Numbered from the stretch's first letter, positions 1 through 7,888 are shown. The stretch: DNA of 35,143 bases from Taibaiella sp. (GCA_021740995.1 JAIOYR010000039.1:1-35143); one strand, 5' to 3'. The notes: generated by a model not told the origin, from the sequence alone. Numbers and translations: made by a program.

Positions 1-93
1 AACGGGACTCTTAGCTTACACCAATTTGCCCATAATATGGTTTCCGGGCAATATAAGTTGGGTTTATTTTCTAGACAATATTCTATTAACTAA
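1..93 (+). CDS. possible 3' end of a protein gene cut by the window edge
   Basis: Frame 1 is open from the first base to a TAA at 91-93, giving 30 residues. The stretch around VSGQYKLGLFS loosely resembles the last strands of a type IX secretion C-terminal sorting domain, which often contain an SGxYxL core. Frame 2 is also open, to about base 104, so the frame choice is not secure. The next 130 bases are very AT-rich and look intergenic. The fragment is too short to assign a product. Confidence 0.3.
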   Translation, partial: NGTLSLHQFAHNMVSGQYKLGLFSRQYSIN

Positions 94-227
94 TTATAAT
101 TTGTGAAAATTTAATTAATATAAATGTAGTAGAATATGCAGTCATGTAATATTTTGAAGTTAATATTGTATTCTGTATATACTATTTTCAGGGTTTGTAA
201 ATACAGGGTATATAAAACAACACCTAC

Positions 228-530
228 ATGCTATCTAAATACCTTAATCAGCTCAGTCATGATTTCATATCACTGAGTTTTCTTACATTTTTAGTACTAT
301 ATCTATTGTATATTATTGTAATTAGAATTCATTTATACATATACAAGCAAAAACACAACAGCAAGCCTGTGCATTACAAGAATTTCAGGTTGTATAGTCA
401 AAGTCTAATTTCTAACTCACCTTCTAAAAAGGAAAAGAACTTCTATGTACAAACCAATAAGATTACTTTCTTTTTCAATTTCTTGCTAGTGACTGCTTGT
501 ATTATTTATATATTCATGTGCTTTACCTGA
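228..530 (+). CDS. small hypothetical membrane protein (100 aa)
   Basis: This ORF starts with ATG and ends with TGA. The product has two strongly hydrophobic segments, at about residues 14-36 and 79-98, separated by a lysine-rich linker of some 40 residues. It would therefore be a two-pass inner-membrane protein with a basic loop. I do not recognise the family. The surrounding DNA is AT-rich, which makes chance hydrophobic ORFs more likely. It lies 49 bp upstream of the DUF2851 gene on the same strand, so cotranscription is possible. It is the least certain of the longer ORFs at this end. Confidence 0.4.
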   Translation: MLSKYLNQLSHDFISLSFLTFLVLYLLYIIVIRIHLYIYKQKHNSKPVHYKNFRLYSQSLISNSPSKKEKNFYVQTNKITFFFNFLLVTACIIYIFMCFT

Positions 531-579
531 TTCATTTTTTGTTACTTTAACAGGAAGTTTTAATAGACAATAACAATCG

Positions 580-1848
580 ATGAACGAGGCGCTACTTCAG
601 TTTATTTGGCAACACAGTCTTTATAATCCTGCGGGCTTACAAACAGTAGCTGGTGAGCCTGTTATAATAATATACAGCGGAAGAATAAACAGAGATGCTG
701 GCCCCGATTTTTTGGAAGCAAAAGTAAAAGTCGGTCAGACGATACTTGTAGGTAATGTAGAGCTACACAACAGAAGTAGCGACTGGTTAAGACATGGGCA
801 CCAGAATGATACCGCATATCAAAATCTGATATTGCATGCTGTATTCGAAAACGATGTAGCTGAAGTGGCAGCTAATACGCCTACTATCGTATTGAAAAAC
901 CATATTTCCGAAAAAATAATGGAAACTTATGCACGACTAATTAAGACGACCAATAAGTTGCCTTGTGCAGGTCAGCATACTTTTGTAAAAGATATTACTA
1001 AAGAAAGCTGGCTAAGCAGGCTGCTTGCGGAACGATGGGAACAAAAACTATCTGACTGGAATGTTTTGCTCGAAAATTCTGCGGAAGACTGGCGAAATCT
1101 GCTTTATTGGCGTATGGCTGCTAATTTCGGATTTAAAACAAATGCTGCACCATTCCTAATGCTAGCACAGTCACTGCAACTAAATATACCCACAAGGCAC
1201 AAAGACAATCTTTTGCAATTAGAAGCTTTGTTTTTCGGGCAGGCGGGGATGCTCAATGGAGATTTTATTGATGACTACCCCAGAGAGCTGCAAAGAGAAT
1301 ATGAATATCTGAAAAAAAAGTATAAGCTTAGGCAAATACCTGAGGGACTTTGGAAATTTTTAAGAATGAGACCTGTGAATTTTCCATCAGTTCGCATAGC
1401 TCAGTTTGCTGCATTGGTTCATAAGTCGTTGCATCTTTTTTCACAGATTATCGAAACCCACTCTGTAAAGGAAATCACTCCTTTGCTTGAGGTGAAAGCA
1501 AGCAGTTATTGGGATACTCATTTCCGTTTTGATGTGTTACAGGAGCAAAAGTCGCCCAAAACTTTAGGTAAATCATCTATTGAAAATATCATTATAAATA
1601 CTATAGCCCCCATTCAATTTCTGTACGCTGCCAGGCAGGATACATCTATACTTCAAGAGCTGGCATTACTACTGCTTGAAAATGTACCTGCTGAAGAAAA
1701 TGTTATAACCCGATTGTGGGAAGAAAATAACTGGCCGGCTGCAAATGCAGCACAATCGCAGGCTTTGTTACAACTCTATAATAACTACTGCAGCAAAAAA
1801 CGATGTCTTGAATGTACGATCGGTCTCAATATTATCAGGATGCAATAG
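580..1848 (+). CDS. DUF2851 family protein
   Basis: The 422-aa product matches what I know of DUF2851, a family conserved in Bacteroidota with no assigned biochemical function. Recognisable features are the N-terminal block with FIWQHSLYN, the segment with GRINRDAGPDFLEAKV at about residues 34-49, and VELHNRSSDWLRHGH shortly after. The C-terminus carries a pair of close cysteines (KKRCLECTIG). The glycine-, aspartate- and histidine-rich N-terminal part looks like a nuclease-type or metal-binding core, but this is only an impression. There is no signal peptide or membrane segment, so it should be cytosolic. A same-strand gene follows 44 bp later. Confidence 0.85.
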   Translation: MNEALLQFIWQHSLYNPAGLQTVAGEPVIIIYSGRINRDAGPDFLEAKVKVGQTILVGNVELHNRSSDWLRHGHQNDTAYQNLILHAVFENDVAEVAANTPTIVLKNHISEKIMETYARLIKTTNKLPCAGQHTFVKDITKESWLSRLLAERWEQKLSDWNVLLENSAEDWRNLLYWRMAANFGFKTNAAPFLMLAQSLQLNIPTRHKDNLLQLEALFFGQAGMLNGDFIDDYPRELQREYEYLKKKYKLRQIPEGLWKFLRMRPVNFPSVRIAQFAALVHKSLHLFSQIIETHSVKEITPLLEVKASSYWDTHFRFDVLQEQKSPKTLGKSSIENIIINTIAPIQFLYAARQDTSILQELALLLLENVPAEENVITRLWEENNWPAANAAQSQALLQLYNNYCSKKRCLECTIGLNIIRMQ

Positions 1849-1892
1849 CTTGATTCTATTGAATTGTTTACAGCCTTTCTTACCTTTGCACC

Positions 1893-2414
1893 ATGTTTAC
1901 ACAGCAACTTGCAGATTTGTTACCTACTGGTTTTCCGGACAGTTCCCGTGTATGGGTATACCAATGCAGCAGGGCATTTATTGAAAAAGAGGCGGCTGAG
2001 GTCAATGAACAATTGTATCAGTTCTATTCTCAATGGCAAACTCATGGTGCCCCTGTCAAAGGCTGGGCTGGTTTGCTCTTTCGTCAGTTTATAGTGGTCA
2101 TCGCCGATGAAAGCGATGAATCTGTTAGTGGCTGTAGTACCGATAGTTCTGTAAGAGTAATCAAGAGTCTGGAAAGGCAGTATAGTGTTAATTTCTTTGA
2201 CCGCATGATGATTACATTTCTTGTAAAGGGTAATGCGGAAATGTTGCCATTCACACAGGTGCAATATGCTATAGAAAAAGGGTATATTAACGAAGATACA
2301 CTGCTGTTCAACAATATAGTTACAGACAAAAAAGAATTACTGGAACAATGGCTGGTGCCACTGAAAGAGAGCTGGCTCGCTGGTAGAGTTACTTTTCAGG
2401 GAATACCCGGATAG
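1893..2414 (+). CDS. conserved hypothetical protein (ABC-transporter-ATPase-like name in databases)
   Basis: This is a 173-aa soluble protein. It resembles a short family conserved in Bacteroidota that is often labelled ABC transporter ATPase although it has no Walker A or B motif; none is visible here. Notable segments are FPDSSRVWVYQCSRAF near residues 14-29, FYSQWQTHGAPVKGW near 44-58, and a C-terminal block with SLERQYSVNFFDRM. The first methionine is used because the conserved N-terminal segment starts right after it. It follows the DUF2851 gene by 44 bp and ends tail-to-tail with the OmpA gene. Function is unknown. Confidence 0.75.
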   Translation: MFTQQLADLLPTGFPDSSRVWVYQCSRAFIEKEAAEVNEQLYQFYSQWQTHGAPVKGWAGLLFRQFIVVIADESDESVSGCSTDSSVRVIKSLERQYSVNFFDRMMITFLVKGNAEMLPFTQVQYAIEKGYINEDTLLFNNIVTDKKELLEQWLVPLKESWLAGRVTFQGIPG

Positions 2415-2433
2415 GCGCTCTATCGGTTGTTTT
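2407..2433. terminator. shared bidirectional terminator hairpin
   Basis: A hairpin with arms GATAG (2410-2414) and CTATC (2420-2424), extended by two C-G pairs around a bulged G, has the loop GCGCT and is followed on the plus strand by TTGTTTTC. The stop codon of the plus gene (TAG, 2412-2414) lies in one arm and the stop of the minus OmpA gene (complement of CTA, 2420-2422) lies in the other. Confidence 0.5.
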
Positions 2434-3289
2434 CAGTTATCCTTATCTCCACACGTCTGTTTTTTTCAGCATCTTCTTCACTTTGCTCTATGTCTATAAC
2501 AGGTCTGCGCCTGCCGTAACCTGCATATGTGAGCCTGGATTCATCTATACCCCTGCCTACCAGAAACTTGTAGATAGCTTTAGCTCTGTTTACAGATAGG
2601 TATGGTTCATAAGTGTCAATGTCCAGTGCATCAGGCGCATCCCTGATGCAGCAAACGTGGCCTTCTATGCTTATTTTCAGTTTTGGGTTTGCTTTCAATA
2701 CATCATAGAGTTTCTCCAAGGTTTCATGCGATTCAGGCTTCATCACATGCCGGTCGGCAGGGAAGTAAACATTTTTGAGCTTGAATACAGTACCTGCCCG
2801 CAGGTTCTTAATGTCCTCAATATTGGTTATTTCTACTTTTCTGTTGGTGTCTTTTGTTGGCTTTTTTCCTGTATGTGTTTTTTTTCCGGTGCTGTTGTTC
2901 ATCACTATGTCTACCCGTCTGTCGGTAGGGTAGCCACCTCTGTCGGTGAGTCCTTCCCTATCTATTTTTCCCTTGCCTATACATAACGTGATGTCCTTTT
3001 CTTTTATACCATACTTTATCAGATAATTCTTTACATTTTCTGCTCTACTCATCGATAGAGCCTTATTGTAGCCCTCTGAGCCCAAATAGTCTGCATAGCC
3101 TACAATGGTTACACTACTGCCTGTCAGTATTTTATCATTGTAAATCAGGAGGTCAATTTTTTTCTCCATTTTTGTATTAAGTGTAGGCACATTCAGGTCA
3201 AAGTAGAGCTTGAAGGTATCGGTTGCCCGCTGCGCAGATGCACTTGTAATCGGTAGAAAAAATGATATGTATAGTAGGTATTTATACAT
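2420..3289 (-). CDS. tandem OmpA-domain envelope protein
   Basis: The 289-aa product starts with a signal peptide (about residues 1-19, ending SASA-QR). Two OmpA/MotB-type peptidoglycan-binding domains follow. The first spans about residues 25-130, with VTIVGYADYLGSEGYNKALS, SRAENV and a closing DRRVDIVM. The second spans about 165-287, with ISIEGHVCC, SVNRAKAIYKFL and NRRVEIRI. There is no beta-barrel region, so it is likely a periplasmic or lipid-free peptidoglycan-associated protein. The second domain carries an unusual insertion around a CC pair and a DAPDALDIDTYEP stretch. It is last in a minus-strand run after the TRIC gene (98 bp gap). Confidence 0.85.
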   Translation of the reverse strand: MYKYLLYISFFLPITSASAQRATDTFKLYFDLNVPTLNTKMEKKIDLLIYNDKILTGSSVTIVGYADYLGSEGYNKALSMSRAENVKNYLIKYGIKEKDITLCIGKGKIDREGLTDRGGYPTDRRVDIVMNNSTGKKTHTGKKPTKDTNRKVEITNIEDIKNLRAGTVFKLKNVYFPADRHVMKPESHETLEKLYDVLKANPKLKISIEGHVCCIRDAPDALDIDTYEPYLSVNRAKAIYKFLVGRGIDESRLTYAGYGRRRPVIDIEQSEEDAEKNRRVEIRITENNR

Positions 3290-3387
3290 TCGCTAAAATG
3301 GGAGTATAAAGTAAATGAATTTTTTGATAAAAAGACTGGTTTTTGTAAAGTATGTGCACTGAAATTTATGATTTTTATCATTAATTT

Positions 3388-4002
3388 TTATTCATCTCTT
3401 TTGAATTGAGGTAAGGATAAATTGTATTTTACAGCTACAATTCTAATTGCTATTATTACCAAAACGGAAAATATAAGACAAATTTCTCTGTTGATATGCA
3501 GCGCATTTAACATCATATAGAACGCAGCACCTGCCAGACAAGCAGTAGCATATATTTCTTTTCTGAAGACAACAGGTATCTCATTTGTAAGAACATCACG
3601 CATTACGCCTCCCATTATTGCCGTGAACATTCCCATAATTGCCGCTATTATTGGGTTTACATGAAACAGAAGTGCCTTCTCTGTTCCAAGAATGGTGAAC
3701 ATTGCTATACCCAGACTGTCAAATATGAAAAATAGTTTTCGCTGTTTTTTCAAAAGGTTATAAAAAACGCTTGAAAACACGATGGCCGAAATGATAATAT
3801 ACATGCGGTTGATATCTGCTACCCAGGAGAGTGGGTAGCTGCCTAGCAGCATATCGCGTATGCTGCCGCCACCTATAGATGTAATGAAACCAATAAAGGT
3901 TACTCCAAACCAGTCTGGTTTGGATTTTTCGTTGGCAGCAAGTGCACCTGACAATGCAAAGAATCCGGTGCCGGACAACTCGAGAATGTATTGTATAGAC
4001 AT
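3388..4002 (-). CDS. trimeric intracellular cation (TRIC) channel family membrane protein
   Basis: The 204-aa protein has about seven hydrophobic segments and two repeats of the UPF0126/YicG fold. Each repeat carries the glycine-rich loop that marks this family: GGGSIRDMLLG at about residues 43-53 and GGVMRDVLTNEIP at about 130-142. Bacterial members are homotrimeric cation channels related to animal TRIC proteins, and they act in the inner membrane. The length matches the family (about 200 aa). It sits 33 bp downstream of the hotdog gene and may be cotranscribed with it. The call is firm at family level; the transported ion in this organism is not known. Confidence 0.92.
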   Translation of the reverse strand: MSIQYILELSGTGFFALSGALAANEKSKPDWFGVTFIGFITSIGGGSIRDMLLGSYPLSWVADINRMYIIISAIVFSSVFYNLLKKQRKLFFIFDSLGIAMFTILGTEKALLFHVNPIIAAIMGMFTAIMGGVMRDVLTNEIPVVFRKEIYATACLAGAAFYMMLNALHINREICLIFSVLVIIAIRIVAVKYNLSLPQFKRDE

Positions 4003-4035
4003 AGTTGTTTGTTTGGTCGATGAATGAAACGTGTT

Positions 4036-4377
4036 TTATAGACTGCTGATGAACGTAAAGTTCCCTGAAAGAACCGGTACTGGCTTACGTTTTATTGATT
4101 TATTCATGGCAATTTTTACCTGCAACATGCCATTTTGCAGAACGGTGTATTGAGACTCAATTTTAAGTGTATCGCCTAGCTGTGCAGACCGTAGAATGTC
4201 AATATGGTAGTGGGCCACAGAAATGCAGGATAGATTGAAGTTGCCAAATGCCCTAACAATGGCATCGTCATTTATGCGGGTAATCTCATCCAGTATTTTG
4301 CAGGTCGATAGCACACCGGCTTCGTTTATCGTCTCTTTGCTAACGTATAGTGTGCTGTTGATTTGGTCGTTTGTCAT
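4036..4377 (-). CDS. hotdog-fold thioesterase-like protein
   Basis: The 113-aa product resembles small hotdog-fold acyl-CoA thioesterases. It has the pattern STCKILDEITRINDDAI followed by a strand region (IDILRSAQLGDTLKIESQY) typical of YciA/4HBT-like proteins, in which a gene-start helix is followed by the HIDI-LGDTL strand pair. The frame is open for 25 more codons upstream, but that extension runs through a strong hairpin (4412-4438) and has only non-ATG starts. The ATG at 4377 is therefore chosen. No membrane segment is seen, so it would be cytosolic. The substrate is unknown, and the short length could mean a divergent or reduced hotdog. Confidence 0.7.
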   Translation of the reverse strand: MTNDQINSTLYVSKETINEAGVLSTCKILDEITRINDDAIVRAFGNFNLSCISVAHYHIDILRSAQLGDTLKIESQYTVLQNGMLQVKIAMNKSIKRKPVPVLSGNFTFISSL

Positions 4378-4406
4378 TGGATTGCTTTTTAGAAAATGAT
4401 AGAAAA

Positions 4407-4438
4407 ATAAAGGCCCCGTCAACGGATGTTGCGGGGCC
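4407..4438 (-). terminator. strong GC hairpin with U-rich tail upstream of the hotdog gene
   Basis: GGCCCCG (4412-4418) and CGGGGCC (4432-4438) form the outer stem. CAAC/GTTG extends it past one bulged base to a GGAT loop. Read on the minus strand the stem is followed by TTTATTTTTC, a factor-independent terminator signature. It lies only about 30 bp before the hotdog start codon, so it could be an attenuator or the end of a short upstream transcript. Confidence 0.6.
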
Positions 4439-4550
4439 AGCGTATAAAACAAAATATGGCAACCTCAACATCGGGCTAAAGAGCTGATGCAGCAACAGGT
4501 AGTATGTTTATGTGCGTTAAGAATCATTGGTATACAATGGTATTTAAACT

Positions 4551-4580
4551 AAAAAATCCTTCAGACGAGCTGAAGGATTT
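4551..4580 (-). terminator. terminator of katA
   Basis: A perfect 11-bp stem, AAATCCTTCAG (4554-4564) with CTGAAGGATTT (4570-4580), has a 5-nt loop. On the minus strand it ends in a run of six U residues. It lies about 125 bp after the katA stop codon, in the direction of katA transcription. Confidence 0.8.
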
Positions 4581-4705
4581 ATATAAATGCTTTAGTGCAT
4601 CTCCGTTCAGCGGAAAGGGGAAAAACTACAGCAAGTATGTTTTGTTATGTTCACGATGCAAAGGTGATAAAAGAAATGATACCGGCAAAATAAATCTATT
4701 GTTAA

Positions 4706-6211
4706 TTAGTGTTGCATATTATTCATTACTGATTCTACATCAACCCCGAGACCTTTTGCTACAGCTATACCCAGTTGTACATTGGCACGGAAAAAATGAC
4801 AGAGTTGTCTGTTGATAATCAGGTCTCTTTTCTCGCCGGTGATACCACTCATAGCGCCTACTATATTGGATACCAGATTGTGACGGTCGTAGTCGTTCAT
4901 AGCTTTGGTAAACAATAGTCCGGGTTGTGTATAATGGTCGTTATCGTTTGGCCCGTTGCGGTCATACCAGTCTGCAATATTACTGTCCAGAAACATTGAA
5001 GGCTCTTTGTAGCTGTTGTCTGTGTATATATCGTCAAAGCTATTTGGGAAGTAGTTGGGATTGTCCTCGCCATTACCATCTATGTTCATGGTGCCATCGC
5101 GCTCATAATTGGCTACCATATAGGGGCATTTATTTACTGGTATTTGCTCATAGTTTACGCCCAGCCTGTACCTGTGTGCATCGGGGTAGGAGAGTAGCCT
5201 TCCCTGAAGCATTTTGTCGGGAGAGTAAGAGATACCATCTACTACATGTGCAGGTGCAAAAGCTGATTGTTCTACATCGGCGAAGTAGTTTTTGGGTATT
5301 TGGTTCAGCTCCATAGTGCCTACATCTATTAGCGGAAAATCGGCATGTGGCCATACCTTTGTCAGATCGAAGGGGTTGTATGGAAATGCTTCAGCCTGTT
5401 CAGGTGTCATTACCTGTATTTTCATTTCCCACTTAGGGAAGTCCTTTTTGTCAATAGCAGTTACCATATCCCGCTGCGCATAGTCGGGGTCCTTGCTCTT
5501 CATGTCAGCAGCTTCATCATTTGTGAAGTTTTTAATACCCTGCATGTTTTTGAAGTGAAACTTTACCCACACTTTTTCATTGTCTGCATTTATCATAGAG
5601 AAGGTATGAGAGCCGAACCCATCCATGTGCCTGTGGCCCATGGGGGTGCCTCTGTCGCTCATGAGTATCATTACCTGGTGCAGGCTTTCGGGGTTCAGGC
5701 TCCAGTAATCCCACATCATAGTGGGGCTTTTGCAGTTTGTTCTCGGGTCTCTTTTCTGGGTATGTATAAAGTCGCCAAATTTTTTTGGGTCTTTGATAAA
5801 GAATACCGGTGTGTTGTTGCCTACCAAGTCCCAGTTGCCGTCTTCGGTGTAGAATTTGAGTGCAAAACCTCGTGGGTCTCTTTCGGTATCAGCGCTGCCG
5901 TTCTCGCCACCTACGGTGCTGAAGCGGGCAAACATCTTTGTCTGCTTGCCTATTTTGTTAAATATTTTCGCCCTGGTGTATTTTGATATATCGTGTGTGA
6001 CGGTAAACGTGCCAAATGCACCGGTGCCTTTGGCATGAACTACTCTTTCAGGAATTCGCTCCCGGTTGAAGTGTGCCATTTTTTCGTGCAGGATGAAGTC
6101 TTGCAGTAGCAATGGCCCTCTGGCTCCTGCGCTCATGCTGTTTTCATCTTCGGCGTATGGCTTGCCCGATGCTGAGGTAAGCCTACGGTTTTGCTGTTTT
6201 TCGTTATTCAT
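4706..6211 (-). CDS. katA: monofunctional heme catalase
   Basis: This 501-aa clade-3-type small-subunit catalase converts hydrogen peroxide to water and oxygen in the cytosol. The distal histidine is H59 in ERVVHAKGTGAFG. The distal asparagine is about N132 in DLVGNNTPVFFI. The proximal heme tyrosine is Y342 in RLLSYPDAHRYRLG. Length and motifs are complete. The gene is transcribed alone, with a long upstream spacer (6212-6921) and its own terminator at 4551-4580. A plausible regulator, OxyR, is encoded about 6 kb away. I could not identify a clear TAnnTTTG box or OxyR site upstream, so its regulation is inference. Confidence 0.97.
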   Translation of the reverse strand: MNNEKQQNRRLTSASGKPYAEDENSMSAGARGPLLLQDFILHEKMAHFNRERIPERVVHAKGTGAFGTFTVTHDISKYTRAKIFNKIGKQTKMFARFSTVGGENGSADTERDPRGFALKFYTEDGNWDLVGNNTPVFFIKDPKKFGDFIHTQKRDPRTNCKSPTMMWDYWSLNPESLHQVMILMSDRGTPMGHRHMDGFGSHTFSMINADNEKVWVKFHFKNMQGIKNFTNDEAADMKSKDPDYAQRDMVTAIDKKDFPKWEMKIQVMTPEQAEAFPYNPFDLTKVWPHADFPLIDVGTMELNQIPKNYFADVEQSAFAPAHVVDGISYSPDKMLQGRLLSYPDAHRYRLGVNYEQIPVNKCPYMVANYERDGTMNIDGNGEDNPNYFPNSFDDIYTDNSYKEPSMFLDSNIADWYDRNGPNDNDHYTQPGLLFTKAMNDYDRHNLVSNIVGAMSGITGEKRDLIINRQLCHFFRANVQLGIAVAKGLGVDVESVMNNMQH

Positions 6212-6921
6212 AGTAGTGGAGATTTTGTATGTGTTTTATCTTTTTTCCTATTACAAATATTAGCATAATTTCTTTAATAATCCTTAATAAACTTGGTATA
6301 CAGGCATAGATCGTTTCGATAGTCAGATTTATTGTGTTATCTGTTTCCAATAGGGTCATCAAAAACTCCCATCAAAAATTTTTAAAAAAACTCCACGTTT
6401 CCTAATGGTGTAAGTAGCTGAAAATCAGATTGTTGATTCTTAGCTTTGAGGGGAAAATGCCTGCAAAATCTCCCGAAAATCTCCCACTTCTTTCTCCCAC
6501 CTTTTTTTTGCCTCATCCTGAAGTGGGTTTACATTTTGGGTAAATAATCCTGATTTTTGTTTACAGTCATTTTGTTTTGTAATTGCTTGGTTTCTTAGAA
6601 ATTGCGCACTTTTTGCCAAGGCTTTTCAGGTTTAAATAATTGATTATCAATTGGTTGATTTGTCTATAGGTTGCTGCTTTTTGCGCAATAGTTGCGCACC
6701 TTTACGCGCGTAAATATTTTAATATTAAATAAATATGATGTAAATTGATGGTGAGCGCTGAAAATAAATGGCCGGATGTAGTTGTCGCAAGCAACTAGTA
6801 TATACTATATGCCACAAAATGTGTGCCAAAATCAACCAAGTTGCTAGAATGACAGCGAAAGATACCTACTTATGCCAATGTGGTATGGTATAGCAATGAT
6901 GGCAGACACACTTATTACAGG
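6212..6921. other. 710-bp spacer upstream of katA
   Basis: No convincing gene is seen on either strand. The katA-proximal part (6212-6320) is AT-rich and should hold the katA promoter. The middle part (6360-6510) contains repeated CTCCC motifs (for example 6366-6370, 6470-6474, 6481-6485, 6495-6499). The distal part holds three closely spaced palindromes, listed separately, followed by a very AT-rich stretch at 6711-6740. Confidence 0.5.
6638..6714. promoter_or_regulatory. cluster of three perfect palindromes, possible protein-binding region
   Basis: Three inverted repeats lie within 77 bp: AATTGAT-T-ATCAATT (6638-6652), TGCGCAA-TAG-TTGCGCA (6682-6698) and the 14-bp palindrome TTTACGCGCGTAAA (6701-6714). 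A further TTGCGCAC copy occurs at 6602-6609. None is followed by a T run, so these are not terminators. They look like operator sites for dimeric regulators, but the binding protein is unknown. Confidence 0.4.
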
Positions 6922-7191
6922 CTATCTGCTAGCTATGGTGCTGGTTTTCTTCCAGTCATGTTTCGAATACTTGTAGGAATAGGTTCCTACATAGGTGTCG
7001 GGGCAAAGCTGGGATAGTGGCTTGTTGGCACTTTCCAGGTTCATTTGTATTTTTATGGCGCGCCATAGGTCGTTATACTTTATTTGTGTGCCATCCTGAA
7101 AATAGCATTTCATGCCATTCTCAAAAAGACCGAATTTCATTCCTTTGTTTAGTCTCTCTATAATTTCATTGTATTGTTCCATTTGTTCCAT
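6922..7191 (-). CDS. hypothetical protein (89 aa)
   Basis: This is a small charged soluble protein starting MEQMEQYNEIIERLNKG. It has an N-terminal helix-like segment, then a central part with NGMKCYFQDGTQIKYNDLWR that reads like a small beta domain, and a C-terminus rich in Tyr, Ser and Lys. There is no signal peptide and no membrane segment. I do not recognise the family. A second Met at residue 4 could be the true start. The gene stands alone in an accessory-looking region, divergent from the decayed ORF at 7319-7467 and near the structured repeats. Codon use looks protein-like, so I consider it more likely real than not. Confidence 0.55.
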   Translation of the reverse strand: MEQMEQYNEIIERLNKGMKFGLFENGMKCYFQDGTQIKYNDLWRAIKIQMNLESANKPLSQLCPDTYVGTYSYKYSKHDWKKTSTIASR

Positions 7192-7318
7192 ATTGTAAAG
7201 ATAGATAGTATTGTAGTCTTCTGGTTAACAATCTTTTCGCTATTTTGTTAACTATTGGTTCACAATTATAATCGCTATTTAAAAAGTATTTAGTGTCAGG
7301 GGAATAATTTTTATAGTC

Positions 7319-7467
7319 ATGAGTAATTTATTGTAGATAAATGTGATGGCTATTACATTGAACTTACAGACCAGCTCATAGACCTGAAATGTCAGTTAGT
7401 TCTGAAAGGTGTGACTATTGTGTGTAGGGTGTCTGAATCAGGGGTTATGAGATTTCAGGATTTGTAA
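7319..7467 (+). pseudogene. possible frameshifted small ORF remnant
   Basis: An open stretch of 46 codons (7327-7464, stop TAA at 7465-7467) reads like protein, with VDKCDGYYIELTDQ early and VCRVSESGVM late, but has no in-frame ATG. An ATG at 7319 lies in another frame and stops after five codons. One added base near 7326-7330 would join this ATG to the open stretch and give a protein of about 49 aa. This suggests a gene broken by a single-base deletion, though chance cannot be excluded at this length. Confidence 0.25.
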
Positions 7468-7489
7468 GGTTGTTATAGGTAATACCAAA

Positions 7490-7560
7490 TTTGTGCGCCT
7501 ATTCGCCGGTCGGAAACCGGCTACCGTGACCGCCTTAGGTACAACCTAAGCCGAACATGG
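7490..7560 (+). repeat. structured 71-bp repeat, copy A
   Basis: This unit matches copy B (7929-7999) at about 64 of 71 positions by eye. It contains a first hairpin, GCCGGT(7505-7510) with ACCGGC(7516-7521), and a second one, CTTAGG/CCTAAG around the loop TACAA (stem about 7533-7549). The second hairpin is enclosed by an outer helix CCGTG/CATGG (7524-7528 with 7555-7559). Two of the differences from copy B fall in the first stem and change G-C pairs to G-U pairs only if the plus strand is the RNA. It lies between the decayed ORF and the 43-aa ORF. It could be a REP-like element or a folded RNA. Confidence 0.75.
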
Positions 7561-7625
7561 ATTCAATTGCCAAGTAATTCTATTGTAGTATATTAATAAA
7601 AGTAGCTACTTTGTGTTCTAAAATT

Positions 7626-7757
7626 ATGCAACATATGATGAACACCGAACAACGTAGGGAGTATTTCGCAAAATATCCTTTTTATCGATTTCTTGTTTAC
7701 CTTGTTGCTACCACAATTGGAATTGGTGCAGCGGTGTTAGTGTCTCAATTTCTTTGA
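7626..7757 (+). CDS. small membrane peptide (43 aa)
   Basis: ATG at 7626 and TGA at 7755-7757 encode 43 residues: a charged N-terminus (TEQRREYFAKYP), then one hydrophobic segment at about residues 19-40 (FYRFLVYLVATTIGIGAAV). Two further in-frame Met codons occur at residues 4 and 5. The arrangement of a basic or charged head with a single transmembrane helix and glycine-rich core is usual for bacterial small membrane proteins. It lies between the two structured repeats. The sequence TACTTTG just upstream (about 7608-7614) resembles a -7 box shortened by one base. The family is not recognised. Confidence 0.45.
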   Translation: MQHMMNTEQRREYFAKYPFYRFLVYLVATTIGIGAAVLVSQFL

Positions 7758-7888
7758 TGAGAAGAAAAAAATCCAAAATGTAAAGAGTGGATTTTGATCC
7801 TTTTTGTCACAATTAAGGAAGATCAGGTAAAATCGACAAATGAATATGTGCAGGGTAGTACTTTCATCAGGCTGGATTAAAGTGAATA

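Noticed and set aside
4504-4815. 103-codon plus-strand ORF
   Set aside because: It covers the katA terminator hairpin and the end of katA on the other strand and shows no family resemblance.
5345-5986. 213-codon plus-strand ORF inside katA
   Set aside because: It is antisense to the well-supported catalase frame, and has no recognisable domain.
6290-6335. possible OxyR-type site (ATAG spaced repeats) upstream of katA
   Set aside because: ATAG and GATAG motifs are present, but not in the spaced ATAG-N7-CTAT arrangement of the known operator, so the match is too weak to call.
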